From: Tenacibaculum sp. MAR_2010_89
Lineage (GTDB): Bacteria > Bacteroidota > Bacteroidia > Flavobacteriales > Flavobacteriaceae
NCBI RefSeq assembly: GCF_900105985.1
Contig: NZ_FNUB01000004.1
Location: 223,501 to 287,500, forward strand
Direction: 5' to 3'
Length of the DNA stretch: 64,000 nucleotides
In this document: piece after piece, positions 8,814 to 18,642 of the stretch
Layout of the letters: every line of letters begins with the position of its first letter
Position numbering within the stretch: the stretch's first letter is position 1
Position numbers and translations under genes: made by a program
Notes under the pieces: generated by a model
The model's input: the letters and a program-made list of their open reading frames with translations, nothing else
Told to the model about the DNA's origin: nothing
The model's database searches: none

Positions 8814-9245
8814 TTAAGCGTTAAAATCAAAATCTCTTGCGATAACAAACTTCGTTTTTACTGGAAGTTTCTGAGCTGCTAAACGTAAAGCTTCTTTTGC
8901 AACATCCATTGGTACTCCACCAACTTCGAACAAAATTCTACCTGGTTTAACTACTGATACGAAATGATCAGGTGCTCCTTTACCCTTACCCATACGTACC
9001 TCTAAAGGCTTTTTAGTTATTGGCTTGTCTGGAAATATTTTAATCCAAAGCTGCCCTTCTCTTTTCATATGACGAGTTGCTGCAATACGTGCTGCTTCAA
9101 TCTGACGAGATGTAAGTAAATTCTGGTCTAAAGATTTGATCCCAAACATTCCATTAGAAAGTTGAGTACCTCTACCAGAGTTACCGCTCATATTTCCCTT
9201 ACCCTTCTGGACTTTACGGAATTTTACTCTTTTTGGCTGTAACAT
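8814..9245 (-). CDS. rplP: 50S ribosomal protein L16
   Basis: Ribosomal protein uL16 helps to shape the A site of the 50S subunit and joins late in assembly. The 143-residue product begins [19 protein letters not shown] and has the typical [33 protein letters not shown]. It follows rpsC by 21 bases. Confidence 0.98.
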   Translation of the reverse strand: MLQPKRVKFRKVQKGKGNMSGNSGRGTQLSNGMFGIKSLDQNLLTSRQIEAARIAATRHMKREGQLWIKIFPDKPITKKPLEVRMGKGKGAPDHFVSVVKPGRILFEVGGVPMDVAKEALRLAAQKLPVKTKFVIARDFDFNA

Positions 9246-9266
9246 GTGTAATTTCTTTTAAAAAAA

Positions 9267-9983
9267 TTATTTTCTTCTGCGAGGTTGACGTTTTCCTCCT
9301 CCTTTATTAGAATTCCCTTTTTGCTTAGATAATCCTACTAATGGAGATAGTTCACGTTTACCATAAACCTCACCTTTCATTATCCATACTTTCACACCAA
9401 TTCTTCCGTATGTAGTATGCGATTCAACAAGTGCATAATCGATATCTGCTCTAAAAGTAGAAAGAGGAATTCTTCCTTCTTTATAATGTTCAGAACGTGC
9501 CATTTCAGCTCCATTTAAACGACCTGATAGTTGGATTTTAATCCCTTCAGCATTCATTCTAATTGCAGCAGCAATAGCCATTTTCGTAGCTCTCTTGTAA
9601 GAAATTCTATTTTCAATTTGACGTGCAACACTAGCTGCAACTAATTTAGCATCTAATTCAGGACGCTTAATTTCAAAAATATTAATTTGAACTTCTTTCC
9701 CAGTAATTTTTTTAAGCTCTTCTTTTAACTTGTCTACCTCTTGACCTCCTTTACCAATAATGATACCTGGACGTGCAGTAGTGATAGTAACGGTTACAAG
9801 TTTTAAAGTACGCTCTATTATTACACGAGAAACACTTGCTTTAGATAATCTAGCATAAATATACTTTCTTATCTTGTCATCTTCAGCAATTTTATCTCCG
9901 TAGTCATTTCCACCATACCAGTTAGATTCCCATCCTCTGATAATTCCTAAACGATTTCCTATTGGATTTGTTTTTTGTCCCAT
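9267..9983 (-). CDS. rpsC: 30S ribosomal protein S3
   Basis: Ribosomal protein uS3 forms part of the mRNA entry channel. The 238-residue product has a KH domain with the GxxG loop ([14 protein letters not shown]) at about residues 73-87 and the C-terminal S3 domain ([23 protein letters not shown]). It has an extended basic, glycine-rich tail ([19 protein letters not shown]). It follows rplV by 11 bases. Confidence 0.98.
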   Translation of the reverse strand: MGQKTNPIGNRLGIIRGWESNWYGGNDYGDKIAEDDKIRKYIYARLSKASVSRVIIERTLKLVTVTITTARPGIIIGKGGQEVDKLKEELKKITGKEVQINIFEIKRPELDAKLVAASVARQIENRISYKRATKMAIAAAIRMNAEGIKIQLSGRLNGAEMARSEHYKEGRIPLSTFRADIDYALVESHTTYGRIGVKVWIMKGEVYGKRELSPLVGLSKQKGNSNKGGGKRQPRRRK

Positions 9984-9994
9984 TTCTACTTTGA

Positions 9995-10399
9995 TTAATT
10001 ACTTTTATTTTTAGCTCCTAACTCTAAAGTTACGTGATTAGAACGTTTTCTTATTCTATGTGCACGCCCTTGTGGAGCTGGTCTTAATCTTTTTAACATT
10101 CCTGCGCTATCTACACAAATAGATTTCACGAATAATCCAGCCTCTTCAATACTTGCATCTTCATTTTTAGCTTGCCAGTTTGCAATTGCAGACATTAACA
10201 ATTTCTCTAAATTTCTAGATGCTTCTTTAGGACTAAACTTCAAGATTTGTAAAGCTTTTTCAACCTCTACTCCTCTTACCAAATCAGCCACCAAGCGCAT
10301 TTTCCTTGGTGATGTAGGACAGTTAGTAAGCTTTGCAAAAGCTCTTTGCTTTCTCGCTTCTTTTAACTGTGTTGCCATGTTATGTTTACGACTTCCCAT
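9995..10399 (-). CDS. rplV: 50S ribosomal protein L22
   Basis: Ribosomal protein uL22 lines the constriction of the peptide exit tunnel with its extended beta hairpin. The 134-residue product has a short N-terminal extension (MGSRKHN) before [20 protein letters not shown]. The second methionine at residue 8 is a possible alternative start. The conserved parts are [14 protein letters not shown] and [17 protein letters not shown]. It follows rpsS by nine bases. Confidence 0.97.
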   Translation of the reverse strand: MGSRKHNMATQLKEARKQRAFAKLTNCPTSPRKMRLVADLVRGVEVEKALQILKFSPKEASRNLEKLLMSAIANWQAKNEDASIEEAGLFVKSICVDSAGMLKRLRPAPQGRAHRIRKRSNHVTLELGAKNKSN

Positions 10400-10408
10400 A
10401 ATTTCCTA

Positions 10409-10687
10409 CTATTTTTTACCTTTATTTTTTGCACCTGCATGCCCTCTAAAAGAACGAGTTGGTGAAAATTCTCCTAATTTATGACCTACCATGTTTTCAG
10501 TAACATATACTGGAACAAATTGACGTCCGTTATGAACTGCAATTGTTTGTCCAACAAAGTCAGGTGTAATCATACTTGCTCTTGACCAAGTTTTAATAAC
10601 TGATTTACTTCCTGCTTCAACATTAGCCATCACTTTTTTCTCTAACTTGTAGTGAACGTAAGGTCCTTTTTTTAATGATCTTGCCAT
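10409..10687 (-). CDS. rpsS: 30S ribosomal protein S19
   Basis: Ribosomal protein uS19 lies in the 30S head and forms a complex with S13. The 92-residue product begins [19 protein letters not shown] and ends [17 protein letters not shown], the standard sequence. It lies between rplB (six bases upstream) and rplV. Confidence 0.98.
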   Translation of the reverse strand: MARSLKKGPYVHYKLEKKVMANVEAGSKSVIKTWSRASMITPDFVGQTIAVHNGRQFVPVYVTENMVGHKLGEFSPTRSFRGHAGAKNKGKK

Positions 10688-10693
10688 GATTTA

Positions 10694-11518
10694 TTATTTC
10701 TTTCTACGTTCTATGATATACTTGTTACTAGCTTTAGTCTTAGATCTAGTTTTGTATCCTTTAGCTGGTATACCATTTCTAGATCTTGGATGACCTCCTG
10801 ATGAACGTCCTTCTCCACCTCCCATTGGGTGATCAACTGGATTCATTCTTACAGCATTAGTTCTAGGACGCTTACCTAACCATCTACTTCTACCTGCTTT
10901 ACCAGATACTAATAATTGATGATCTGAATTAGATACAACTCCTATAACAGCTTTACAAGTTAATAAGATTAATCTTGTTTCTCCTGAAGGTAACTTAACA
11001 GTAGCGTACTTACCATCTCTTGCCATTAATTGAGCAAAAGAACCAGCAGAACGAGCCATAACAGCTCCTTGACCTGGATGTAATTCAATACATGAAATAG
11101 TTGTTCCTAAAGGAATATCACTTAAGTACATAGCATTACCCACATCTGGAGTAGATTCTTTACCTGAAACGATAGTTTGACCTACTTTTAATCCGTTTTG
11201 TGCAATTACATAACGCTTTTCTCCATCAGCATAACTAACTAAGGCAATAAATGCAGTACGATTTGGATCGTACTCAATAGTTTTTACTGTTGCAGGGATA
11301 CCTTCTTTATCTCTTTTGAAATCAATAATACGGTATTTTTGCTTATGACCACCACCGATATTACGTGTAGTCATTCTTCCCTGATTGTTTCGACCTCCAG
11401 ATCGTTTTTTCGGAGCTAATAAAGATTTCTCCGGCTTATCAGTAGTAATGGTGTCGAACCCATTCACTACTCTAAAACGCTGACCTGGTGTTATTGGTTT
11501 TAATTTTCTAACTGACAT
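10694..11518 (-). CDS. rplB: 50S ribosomal protein L2
   Basis: Ribosomal protein uL2 is needed for subunit joining and lies close to the peptidyl-transferase centre. The 274-residue product carries the conserved loop [19 protein letters not shown] near the C-terminus, including the histidine known to be important in L2. The N-terminal OB-fold and the central SH3-like domain are complete. It follows rplW by 11 bases. Confidence 0.98.
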   Translation of the reverse strand: MSVRKLKPITPGQRFRVVNGFDTITTDKPEKSLLAPKKRSGGRNNQGRMTTRNIGGGHKQKYRIIDFKRDKEGIPATVKTIEYDPNRTAFIALVSYADGEKRYVIAQNGLKVGQTIVSGKESTPDVGNAMYLSDIPLGTTISCIELHPGQGAVMARSAGSFAQLMARDGKYATVKLPSGETRLILLTCKAVIGVVSNSDHQLLVSGKAGRSRWLGKRPRTNAVRMNPVDHPMGGGEGRSSGGHPRSRNGIPAKGYKTRSKTKASNKYIIERRKK

Positions 11519-11529
11519 TCTGTCTTTTC

Positions 11530-11820
11530 TTAAAGATTGTTATAAAAATCAATAGTTTCTCCTTCTGCTAACTGTACAACTGCTTTTTTATAACCACTTG
11601 TTAATCCAGATACTAAACCTTTTTTAGTGTATTTAGTTTTTCTTTCAGCAGGATGGTTCATAGTTCTAACAGCAGATACTGCTACACCATAGGTAGCTTC
11701 AATAGCACCTTTGATTTCAACTTTGTTAGCTTTCTTATTTACAACAAATGTATAACGGTTAAATACCTCGCTATCATTTGTAGCTTTTTCCGTAATAATA
11801 GGTTTAATTAAAATACTCAT
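11530..11820 (-). CDS. rplW: 50S ribosomal protein L23
   Basis: Ribosomal protein uL23 surrounds the exit tunnel and is the docking site for trigger factor and SRP. The 96-residue product begins [18 protein letters not shown] and contains [28 protein letters not shown] and [13 protein letters not shown]. It follows rplD by seven bases. Confidence 0.97.
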   Translation of the reverse strand: MSILIKPIITEKATNDSEVFNRYTFVVNKKANKVEIKGAIEATYGVAVSAVRTMNHPAERKTKYTKKGLVSGLTSGYKKAVVQLAEGETIDFYNNL

Positions 11821-11827
11821 TTCTTCC

Positions 11828-12457
11828 CTATTTACTTAAATTAGATTCAATTCCTTCTAATGAGCTTTCAGCTATAACTACTTTACTTGCGTTTAAAACA
11901 TTGTAAGTATTAATACCTGTAGCATTTACAACTTTAGACTTTTTTAAGTTTCTTGATGATAAGTAAACATTTTTACTTTCTTCAGTTAAAACAAATAAAG
12001 ATTTCTTTGAATCTAATTCTAAAGCTTTTAATACATTAATAAATTCTTTAGTTCTTGGAGCTTCAAAATTGAAATCTTCAACAACTACTAAATTATTATC
12101 TTTTGCTTGAATACTTAAAGCTGATTTGCGAGCTAAACGCTTTAAGTTTTTATTTAATTTGAAAGAATAGTTTCTTGGTCTTGGTCCGAACATACGTCCT
12201 CCACCTCTAAAAACACCAGACTTGATAGATCCTGCTCTTGCAGTACCAGTTCCTTTTTGTTTTTTAATCTTTCTTGTACTACCTGCTATTTCAGCTCTTT
12301 CTTTAGACTTATGAGTACCTTGTCTTTGGTTAGCCAAGTACTGTTTAACATCTAAATAAATCGCGTGATCGTTTGGTTCAATTCCGAATACTTCGCTAGA
12401 AAGTTCAACTTTTCTACCAGTATCTTTTCCTGTAATATCTAATACTGCTACTTTCAT
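11828..12457 (-). CDS. rplD: 50S ribosomal protein L4
   Basis: Ribosomal protein uL4 reaches into the peptide exit tunnel. In E. coli it also represses the S10 operon by promoting premature termination and blocking translation in the leader. The 209-residue product has the tunnel-loop region [23 protein letters not shown] with no obvious macrolide-resistance change. It overlaps the last base of rplC (12457). Here it is the second gene after a leader carrying a terminator-like hairpin, so L4-mediated attenuation is an attractive inference. Confidence 0.97.
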   Translation of the reverse strand: MKVAVLDITGKDTGRKVELSSEVFGIEPNDHAIYLDVKQYLANQRQGTHKSKERAEIAGSTRKIKKQKGTGTARAGSIKSGVFRGGGRMFGPRPRNYSFKLNKNLKRLARKSALSIQAKDNNLVVVEDFNFEAPRTKEFINVLKALELDSKKSLFVLTEESKNVYLSSRNLKKSKVVNATGINTYNVLNASKVVIAESSLEGIESNLSK

Positions 12458-13074
12458 TATTTCTCAATAGTTACGTAAGAGTTCTTGTGTCCTGGAATTG
12501 CTCCTTTAACAACGATAAGGTTCTTTTCTGGAACCACTTTCAATACTCTTAAATTTTGAACTTTTACATTATCTCCTCCCATACGTCCTGCCATGCGCAT
12601 TCCTTTAAATACTCTTGCAGGGTATGAAGCAGCACCAATAGAACCTGGCGCTCTTAAACGGTTGTGCTGACCGTGAGTTGCTTGTCCAACTCCAGCAAAT
12701 CCATGACGTTTTACAACACCTTGAAAACCTTTACCTTTTGAAACTCCTGATACATCTACAAACTCTCCTTCTGCAAAATACTCAACAGTAACTGAATCTC
12801 CTAATTTGTACTCTCCTTCGAATCCTTGAAATTCAATGACTTTTCTTTTAGCAGTTGTGCCAGCTTTTTTAAAGTGACCATCTAAAGCTTTATTTGAGCT
12901 TTTTGCTTTTTTGTCATCGAAACCAAGTTGTAACGCGTTATAGCCGTCAACCTCTTCGGTTCTGACTTGGGTAACGACGCAAGGACCTGCTTCGATTACA
13001 GTACAAGGAATATTTTTCCCGTTCTCATCGAATAAGCTGGTCATTCCTACTTTTCTTCCTATTAACCCAGACAT
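12457..13074 (-). CDS. rplC: 50S ribosomal protein L3
   Basis: Ribosomal protein uL3 is one of the first proteins to join 50S assembly, and its loop approaches the peptidyl-transferase centre. The 205-residue product begins [19 protein letters not shown] and has the conserved [44 protein letters not shown]. It is the first gene of its transcript: a strong promoter lies 240 bases upstream, and the leader is structured. In E. coli rpsJ is the first gene of this operon, whereas here rpsJ closes the previous one. Confidence 0.98.
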   Translation of the reverse strand: MSGLIGRKVGMTSLFDENGKNIPCTVIEAGPCVVTQVRTEEVDGYNALQLGFDDKKAKSSNKALDGHFKKAGTTAKRKVIEFQGFEGEYKLGDSVTVEYFAEGEFVDVSGVSKGKGFQGVVKRHGFAGVGQATHGQHNRLRAPGSIGAASYPARVFKGMRMAGRMGGDNVKVQNLRVLKVVPEKNLIVVKGAIPGHKNSYVTIEK

Positions 13075-13314
13075 ATTTGTTAATTTTCAGACGATAGATT
13101 TATTTTATCCAGCGCGTCTATTAATATAAATTGTTTGAAACAAATGTTTCAGTTTGACATTACTTTCAAGTTTTACGTAAAAAAAAAGAGCGAAAACACT
13201 TTTAGCTCTAACTATTTTGTGTTTTACCGTTTTTCCCTTGCGAAACCCTCAGGACATGTCTTTTTTCTATTAAAACAAATAGAAAAAATATCGAAATACT
13301 TAAATTTCGGTGTG
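13075..13314 (-). promoter_or_regulatory. structured leader RNA of rplC
   Basis: The predicted leader is about 235 bases long and rich in local inverted repeats on the minus strand. In order they are: CGAAAT/ATTTCG; an 11-pair stem TTTTTTCTATT/AATAGAAAAAA; a GC-richer element around TCCTGAGGGTTTCGCAAGGGA; the terminator-like hairpin; TGAAACA/TGTTTCA; and AGACG/CGTCT close to the start codon. Such a series of hairpins upstream of L3-L4 resembles the S10 leader of E. coli in logic, though not in sequence. Confidence 0.55.
13179..13209 (-). terminator. terminator-like hairpin inside the rplC leader (candidate attenuator)
   Basis: On the minus strand AGAGC (13205-13209) pairs with GCTCT (13187-13191). 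After one mismatch AAAA (13200-13203) pairs with TTTT (13193-13196) around a three-base loop. Eight T residues follow directly (plus-strand A at 13179-13186). This has every feature of an intrinsic terminator but lies about 100 bases inside the rplC transcript, upstream of the coding region. Its role as an attenuator is inferred. Confidence 0.6.
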
Positions 13315-13345
13315 CAAAAGTAAAAAAAACTTTCGGCTTAACAAA
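13315..13345 (-). promoter_or_regulatory. promoter of the rplC (S10-spc) transcript
   Basis: The minus strand has TTTG (13342-13345), 19 bases, then TACTTTTG (13315-13322). This matches the Flavobacteriia promoter consensus TTTG-N19-TAnnTTTG exactly. The -33 element lies in the loop of the rpsJ terminator hairpin. Confidence 0.8.
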
Positions 13346-13360
13346 ATTAAACCGAAAGTT
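13322..13360 (-). terminator. intrinsic terminator after rpsJ
   Basis: On the minus strand AACTTTCGG pairs with CCGAAAGTT (13352-13360 with 13328-13336). It is extended inward by TTA/TAA after one mismatch, has a seven-base loop, and is followed by a T tract (plus-strand A at 13322-13329). It begins 10 bases after the rpsJ stop and overlaps the rplC promoter. Confidence 0.85.
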
Positions 13361-13370
13361 ATTGATTTAC

Positions 13371-13676
13371 TTATACTTTAATCTCAACTTCTACTCCACT
13401 TGGTAACTCAAGTTTCATTAAAGCATCAATAGTTTTTGAAGAAGAACTATAAATATCTAACAAACGCTTGTAAGCAGATAATTGAAATTGTTCTCTTGAT
13501 TTTTTATTTACGTGTGGTGAACGTAATACTGTAAAAATCTTTTTATGAGTTGGTAATGGAATTGGTCCATTTACAACCGCTCCAGTACTTTTCACTGTCT
13601 TTACGATTTTCTCAGCAGACTTATCTACTAAATTATAATCGTAAGATTTTAATTTTATTCTAATTTTTTGACTCAT
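13371..13676 (-). CDS. rpsJ: 30S ribosomal protein S10
   Basis: Ribosomal protein uS10 is a 30S head protein that also acts with NusB in antitermination in other bacteria. The 101-residue product has the core [54 protein letters not shown]. It follows fusA by five bases and ends the str transcript, being followed at once by a terminator. Confidence 0.98.
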   Translation of the reverse strand: MSQKIRIKLKSYDYNLVDKSAEKIVKTVKSTGAVVNGPIPLPTHKKIFTVLRSPHVNKKSREQFQLSAYKRLLDIYSSSSKTIDALMKLELPSGVEVEIKV

Positions 13677-13681
13677 CTTAA

Positions 13682-15799
13682 TTAACCTTTTGCGTTTGCA
13701 ATTACTTCTTCTGAAATATTATTTGGAGTTTCTGCATAATGAGAAAATTCCATAGTTGAAGTTGCTCTACCCGAAGACATTGTTCTTAATGCTGTAACAT
13801 AACCAAACATTTCTGATAATGGAACTAAAGCTTTAACAACTTTTGAACCTGCACGATCACTCATGTCAGACACTTGACCACGTCTTCTATTTAAATCTCC
13901 TACAATATCTCCCATGTTTTCTTCAGGAGTCAATACTTCTAATTTCATTAATGGCTCCATGATTTTAGCTCTTGCAGCTTTTGCAGCAGCTTTATATCCC
14001 ATTTTTGCAGCCAATTCAAAAGATAACTGATCAGAATCCACAGGGTGGAAAGATCCATCTTTTAAAGTAACTTTCATAGAATCCATTTCGTAACCAGCTA
14101 AAGGACCATTCTTCATTGCTTCTTTGAATCCTTTTTCTACTGACGGTACAAATTCCTTAGGAACGTTACCACCTTTAATTATAGATTCAAATTGCAACCC
14201 TTGAACACCTTCATCTGCAGGTTCCATAGTAAATACAATATCAGCAAATTTACCACGTCCACCAGATTGTTTTTTATAAACTTCTCTATGATCAGCAACT
14301 GCAGTAATAGCTTCTTTGTACTCTACTTGAGGTTGACCTTCGTTAACCTCTACTTTAAACTCACGCTTTAAACGATCAACAATGATATCAAGGTGTAACT
14401 CTCCCATTCCTGAGATAATAGTTTGCCCTGACGCTTCATCAGTTCTAACGGTAAAAGTAGGATCTTCTTCTGCTAACTTAGCTAAAGACATACCTAATTT
14501 ATCAACATCCGCTTTAGTTTTAGGTTCAACAGCAATACCAATTACTGGATCTGGAAAATCCATAGACTCTAACACTATAGGGTGTTTTTCATCTGATAAA
14601 GTATCACCAGTTTTAATTGATTTAAATCCTACAGCAGCACCAATATCACCTGCTTCGATAAAATCGATTGCATTTTGCTTATTAGCATGCATTTGATAGA
14701 TACGAGAAATACGTTCTTTTTTCCCTGAACGGTTATTTAAAACATAAGACCCAGCATCTAAACGACCAGAGTAAGATCTAAAGAAAGCTAAACGTCCTAC
14801 GAAAGGATCAGTAGCAATTTTAAATGCTAAAGCAGCAAAAGGCTCTTTTACATCTGGCTTACGAGTAAGCTCTTCACCATTATCAGGATTAGTTCCAACA
14901 ATAGCATCTTTATCTAATGGAGAAGGTAAATAACGACATACAGCATCTAATAAGAACTGAACACCTTTATTTTTAAACGCTGATCCACAAATCATAGGAA
15001 TGATTGACATATCCATTACAGCAGCACGAAGAGCAGCATGCACTTCTTCTTCAGTAATAGAGTCTTCATCTTCCATATATTTTTCTAAAAGATTTTCATC
15101 ATAAGCAGCAACTTCTTCAATAAGTTTACCACGTAATTCTGAAGCTTCTTCTTTTAATTCTTCTGGAATATCAACAATATCAAAAGTAGATCCTTGAGTA
15201 GCATCATGCCATACAATAGCACGGTTCTTTACTAAATCTACTATACCTTTAAAATCTGCCTCATCTCCAATATTCATTACAATTGGCACAGCATTAGACT
15301 TTAACATGTCTTTTACTTGTTGACAAACAGCCATAAAATTAGCACCTTGACGATCCATTTTATTAACGAATCCAATACGTGGAACTTTATAGTTATCTGC
15401 TAATCTCCAGTTAGTTTCAGATTGAGGCTCAACACCATCAACCGCACTAAATAAGAAAACTAATCCATCAAGAACTCTTAATGAACGGTTTACCTCTACT
15501 GTAAAATCAACGTGACCAGGAGTATCAATTATATTAAAGTGATATCCTTTAGTATCTTTTGTAGGCTCTCCATTTTCAACTGGGAACTTCCACTCACAAG
15601 TGGTAGCAGCAGAAGTAATTGTAATACCTCTTTCTTGCTCTTGCTCCATCCAGTCCATAGTTGCAGCACCATCATGTACCTCACCTATCTTATGACTAAC
15701 ACCTGTATAATATAATACACGCTCAGTCGTAGTAGTCTTACCTGCATCAATATGCGCAGCAATACCAATATTTCTAGTATATTTTAAATCTCTAGCCAT
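13682..15799 (-). CDS. fusA: elongation factor G
   Basis: EF-G is the GTPase that drives ribosomal translocation and, with RRF, ribosome recycling. The 705-residue product has the G-domain motifs AHIDAGKTT (G1, near residue 16), DTPGHVDF (G3) and NKMD (G4), followed by domains II to V, which include the conserved RGRFADIVF-like segment ([11 protein letters not shown]). It lies between rpsG (five bases upstream) and rpsJ (five bases downstream). No tuf gene follows, unlike in the E. coli str operon. Confidence 0.98.
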   Translation of the reverse strand: MARDLKYTRNIGIAAHIDAGKTTTTERVLYYTGVSHKIGEVHDGAATMDWMEQEQERGITITSAATTCEWKFPVENGEPTKDTKGYHFNIIDTPGHVDFTVEVNRSLRVLDGLVFLFSAVDGVEPQSETNWRLADNYKVPRIGFVNKMDRQGANFMAVCQQVKDMLKSNAVPIVMNIGDEADFKGIVDLVKNRAIVWHDATQGSTFDIVDIPEELKEEASELRGKLIEEVAAYDENLLEKYMEDEDSITEEEVHAALRAAVMDMSIIPMICGSAFKNKGVQFLLDAVCRYLPSPLDKDAIVGTNPDNGEELTRKPDVKEPFAALAFKIATDPFVGRLAFFRSYSGRLDAGSYVLNNRSGKKERISRIYQMHANKQNAIDFIEAGDIGAAVGFKSIKTGDTLSDEKHPIVLESMDFPDPVIGIAVEPKTKADVDKLGMSLAKLAEEDPTFTVRTDEASGQTIISGMGELHLDIIVDRLKREFKVEVNEGQPQVEYKEAITAVADHREVYKKQSGGRGKFADIVFTMEPADEGVQGLQFESIIKGGNVPKEFVPSVEKGFKEAMKNGPLAGYEMDSMKVTLKDGSFHPVDSDQLSFELAAKMGYKAAAKAARAKIMEPLMKLEVLTPEENMGDIVGDLNRRRGQVSDMSDRAGSKVVKALVPLSEMFGYVTALRTMSSGRATSTMEFSHYAETPNNISEEVIANAKG

Positions 15800-15804
15800 T
15801 TCTA

Positions 15805-16281
15805 TTAAAATCTGAAGTGTGAGAACGCTTTGTTTGCCTCAGCCATTTTGTGAGTATCAGTACGTTTTTTAACTGCAGCACCTTCTTCTTTAGCAGCTGC
15901 TAAAATCTCAGAAGCTAAACGTTGTGCCATAGTTTTTTCATTACGCTTACGCGCATAAGAAACCATCCATTTAATAGCCATAGATACTTTACGGTCTGGA
16001 CGAATTTGCATAGGAATCTGGAATGTAGCTCCACCTACACGACGAGAACGAACTTCTACGTGTGGCATCACATTTGACAAACCATCTTTCCAAATTTCTA
16101 AAGCTGACTTCTCCTCGTCAGTTTTCTTTTCATTTACGATATCAATTGCATCGTAAAAAACTTTGAATGCTACAGATTTCTTACCATCCCACATTAAGTT
16201 ATTCACAAAACGTGTTACTAACTGGTCGTTAAACCTTGGATCTGGTAATAAAACTCTTTTTTTAGCTCTTCTTTTCCTCAT
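15805..16281 (-). CDS. rpsG: 30S ribosomal protein S7
   Basis: Ribosomal protein uS7 organises the 30S head and contacts E-site tRNA. The 158-residue product begins [27 protein letters not shown] and includes [29 protein letters not shown], both standard. It follows rpsL by 32 bases and precedes fusA by five. Confidence 0.98.
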   Translation of the reverse strand: MRKRRAKKRVLLPDPRFNDQLVTRFVNNLMWDGKKSVAFKVFYDAIDIVNEKKTDEEKSALEIWKDGLSNVMPHVEVRSRRVGGATFQIPMQIRPDRKVSMAIKWMVSYARKRNEKTMAQRLASEILAAAKEEGAAVKKRTDTHKMAEANKAFSHFRF

Positions 16282-16313
16282 GTCTTTACATTAAAAAAGT
16301 TACTATCTTAAAT

Positions 16314-16688
16314 TTACTTTTTTGGGCGTTTTGCTCCGTATTTTGATCTTCGTTGAGTTCTTCCCTCAACTCCAGCTGTATCTAATGCTCCACGAACAAT
16401 GTGATACTTAACACCTGGCAAATCTTTTACCCTTCCACCTCTAACTAATACTATCGAGTGCTCTTGTAGGTTATGTCCTTCTCCTGGGATATACGCATTG
16501 ATTTCATTACCATTTGTTAATCTAACACGCGCTACTTTACGCATTGCTGAGTTAGGTTTTTTTGGTGTGGTAGTGTAAACACGCGTACAAACTCCACGTC
16601 TTTGAGGACATGCCGATAAAGCAGCCGATTTACTCTTCTTAGTTATTTTGGTTCTTCCTTTACGAACTAATTGTTGAATAGTTGGCAT
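16314..16688 (-). CDS. rpsL: 30S ribosomal protein S12
   Basis: Ribosomal protein uS12 sits at the decoding centre and controls accuracy. The 124-residue product has the usual [11 protein letters not shown] and [12 protein letters not shown] segments. The two lysines changed in streptomycin-resistant E. coli (K43 and K88) are wild type here. It is the first gene of the str transcript, with its promoter 60 bases upstream. Confidence 0.98.
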   Translation of the reverse strand: MPTIQQLVRKGRTKITKKSKSAALSACPQRRGVCTRVYTTTPKKPNSAMRKVARVRLTNGNEINAYIPGEGHNLQEHSIVLVRGGRVKDLPGVKYHIVRGALDTAGVEGRTQRRSKYGAKRPKK

Positions 16689-16746
16689 ACTAATTAATTA
16701 CTATTTTTCGTTTGTACTAAAATTTCTCTTAATTTCTAAGAGTGCG

Positions 16747-16777
16747 CAAATGTACGATTAATTTCTAATTATTCAAA
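16747..16777 (-). promoter_or_regulatory. promoter of the rpsL-rpsG-fusA-rpsJ operon
   Basis: The minus strand has TTTG (16774-16777), 19 bases, then TACATTTG (16747-16754). This is an exact match to the Bacteroidota consensus. The expected transcription start lies about 50 bases before the rpsL start codon. Confidence 0.8.
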
Positions 16778-16861
16778 TATCAGCCAGTTATTTTTAAACA
16801 ACAACCCAGTATTTCCTTAAATACTTAATATTAAATGTACTTTAGCTAAAAAAACTTTACA

Positions 16862-18496
16862 TTGAAAAGACACACAAGAACATATATTCTATTCACTTTT
16901 CTGTTTATTTTCTTTGAAACAACATCTGCTCAAGAATTTAATTTAAATGTATTTTCAAAAGATTCTATTGAAGATAAAGTGTTAAAAAAAATTAAGTTTA
17001 AACAAAAGCACTTATCAAAAAAAAATCTACTCCAAGAAATCAGTAAAATTTCTAACAACTTAAAATCAATTGGATATTTCAATCACAACTATCATTTAAA
17101 TATTAAAAATAAAAAATTCAATTACCTATTTAAGCTTAACAATAAAACAAACACAGTTGCTCTTCACTATAAGAATAAAAACATCTTTATAAAAACAAAA
17201 GAGCTAAAAGAGTTTTTACTAAATGAAACAAAAGAACTTGACAATCTTGGAAATTCTTTTTCTTCGATAAAACTTGACAGCATACATTTAAAGGGAGATA
17301 CTTTATTTGCTAATGTAAAAACCACATTTCTAAAAAAACGTTTTATTGACAAAACCGTTATTAAAGGCTACACCAGTTTCCCAAATACATACATAAAAAA
17401 CTACCTTAACATTAATAACAAAACAACAATAAGCAAAGAGAAATTATCAAAAATAGATGATAAACTTAAATCAATAAACTTCATTAAATCTATAAAAAAA
17501 CCAGAATTATTATTCAGTAAGGACTCAACCATTCTATTTTTATACCTAAAAAAAGAAAGTAAGAGTAATTTTGATGGTATCATAAACTTTACATCTGAAG
17601 GAGAAAAAAAAGGTTTTAAACTAAATGGACACATTAACCTACTACTAAACAATACATTAAACTCAGGAGAGACTTTTAAGATCTCATGGAAATCATTCAA
17701 CAAACAAAATGAATCTATAGAATTATTTTCTGAGTTACCTTATATATTTAACACTCCACTAACTCCAAGTATATCATTTAAACTACACAAACAAGATTCT
17801 ACATTTTTAAATTCTAAATTCAACTCAAAAATAGCATATACAATAAACCATAAATCAACCGTGGCAATTACCTACAGTTCAACCAACTCTACTAACACAT
17901 TGCAATTACAAAATTCACCTGACATTAATGACTATTCAAATTACTTTATAGGCATGTCATACATTTACAATATCAAAAACAATAAAACTTTATTCACTGA
18001 TAAACATCTCCTATTTAAAGTAACTCCTTTATTCGGAAACAGAAGCTCAAACAAACAAACACATAAACAATTAAAAATTAAATCAGAAATAGAAAAAAGC
18101 TTTACACTAAACAATCGCAATTCTCTATATATAAAAAATGAAATTGGTTACTTAGAATCAAAGAAATATTTGATCAACGAATTATTTAGAATTGGAGGAG
18201 CTAATAGTGTAAGAGGATTTAATGAGCAAAGTTTTTTTACAAAAAAATACACATTCATAAATACAGAATACCGTTACATTACATCAAAAAACTCACAATT
18301 GTACATCTTATTTGACTATGCTTACTTAAAAAATATAAACAACAAAACCAATCACTTAACAAGCTTAGGAATAGGCTATAAACAGCTATTGAAAAACACT
18401 TTAATAAACATTGAATATTCTATAGGAAAATCAAATAACAATAGCTTTAATCTCAACAATTCTTTTCTTTCATTAAAATTATCTAATTATTTTTAA
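16862..18496 (+). CDS. Omp85-family (BamA/TamA-like) outer-membrane protein
   Basis: This 544-residue protein has a cleavable signal peptide (hydrophobic core YILFTFLFIFF, then TTSAQ) and a region with POTRA-like character in the first 250 residues. A beta-barrel domain ends in SLKLSNYF with a terminal phenylalanine. The segment GGANSVRGFNEQ contains the (V/I)RGF motif of the conserved Omp85 loop 6. It is shorter than BamA (about 800 residues) and so is more likely a TamA- or surface-antigen-type relative; its substrate is unknown. The start is TTG, chosen because the signal peptide follows directly and no ATG is available. It is divergent from rpsL. Confidence 0.8.
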   Translation: MKRHTRTYILFTFLFIFFETTSAQEFNLNVFSKDSIEDKVLKKIKFKQKHLSKKNLLQEISKISNNLKSIGYFNHNYHLNIKNKKFNYLFKLNNKTNTVALHYKNKNIFIKTKELKEFLLNETKELDNLGNSFSSIKLDSIHLKGDTLFANVKTTFLKKRFIDKTVIKGYTSFPNTYIKNYLNINNKTTISKEKLSKIDDKLKSINFIKSIKKPELLFSKDSTILFLYLKKESKSNFDGIINFTSEGEKKGFKLNGHINLLLNNTLNSGETFKISWKSFNKQNESIELFSELPYIFNTPLTPSISFKLHKQDSTFLNSKFNSKIAYTINHKSTVAITYSSTNSTNTLQLQNSPDINDYSNYFIGMSYIYNIKNNKTLFTDKHLLFKVTPLFGNRSSNKQTHKQLKIKSEIEKSFTLNNRNSLYIKNEIGYLESKKYLINELFRIGGANSVRGFNEQSFFTKKYTFINTEYRYITSKNSQLYILFDYAYLKNINNKTNHLTSLGIGYKQLLKNTLINIEYSIGKSNNNSFNLNNSFLSLKLSNYF

Positions 18497-18552
18497 TAAT
18501 CTTTAAAAAAAACCTCACAAAGCCCCGATAGCATTAATAAATTTCACAATTC

Positions 18553-18578
18553 GTTAACTTATTTAATAATTAGTTAAC
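18553..18578. repeat. inverted repeat upstream of the first susC gene
   Basis: GTTAACT (18553-18559) and AGTTAAC (18572-18578) form a perfect seven-base inverted repeat with a 12-base AT-only spacer, 65 bases before the SusC start. It could be an operator or promoter-proximal hairpin. No protein can be assigned. Confidence 0.35.
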
Positions 18579-18642
18579 AATTTAGTTGTTTTTTTAAGTT
18601 TTATTTAAGACTTTTGACGCAATTAATTCAAACAATTACGCA

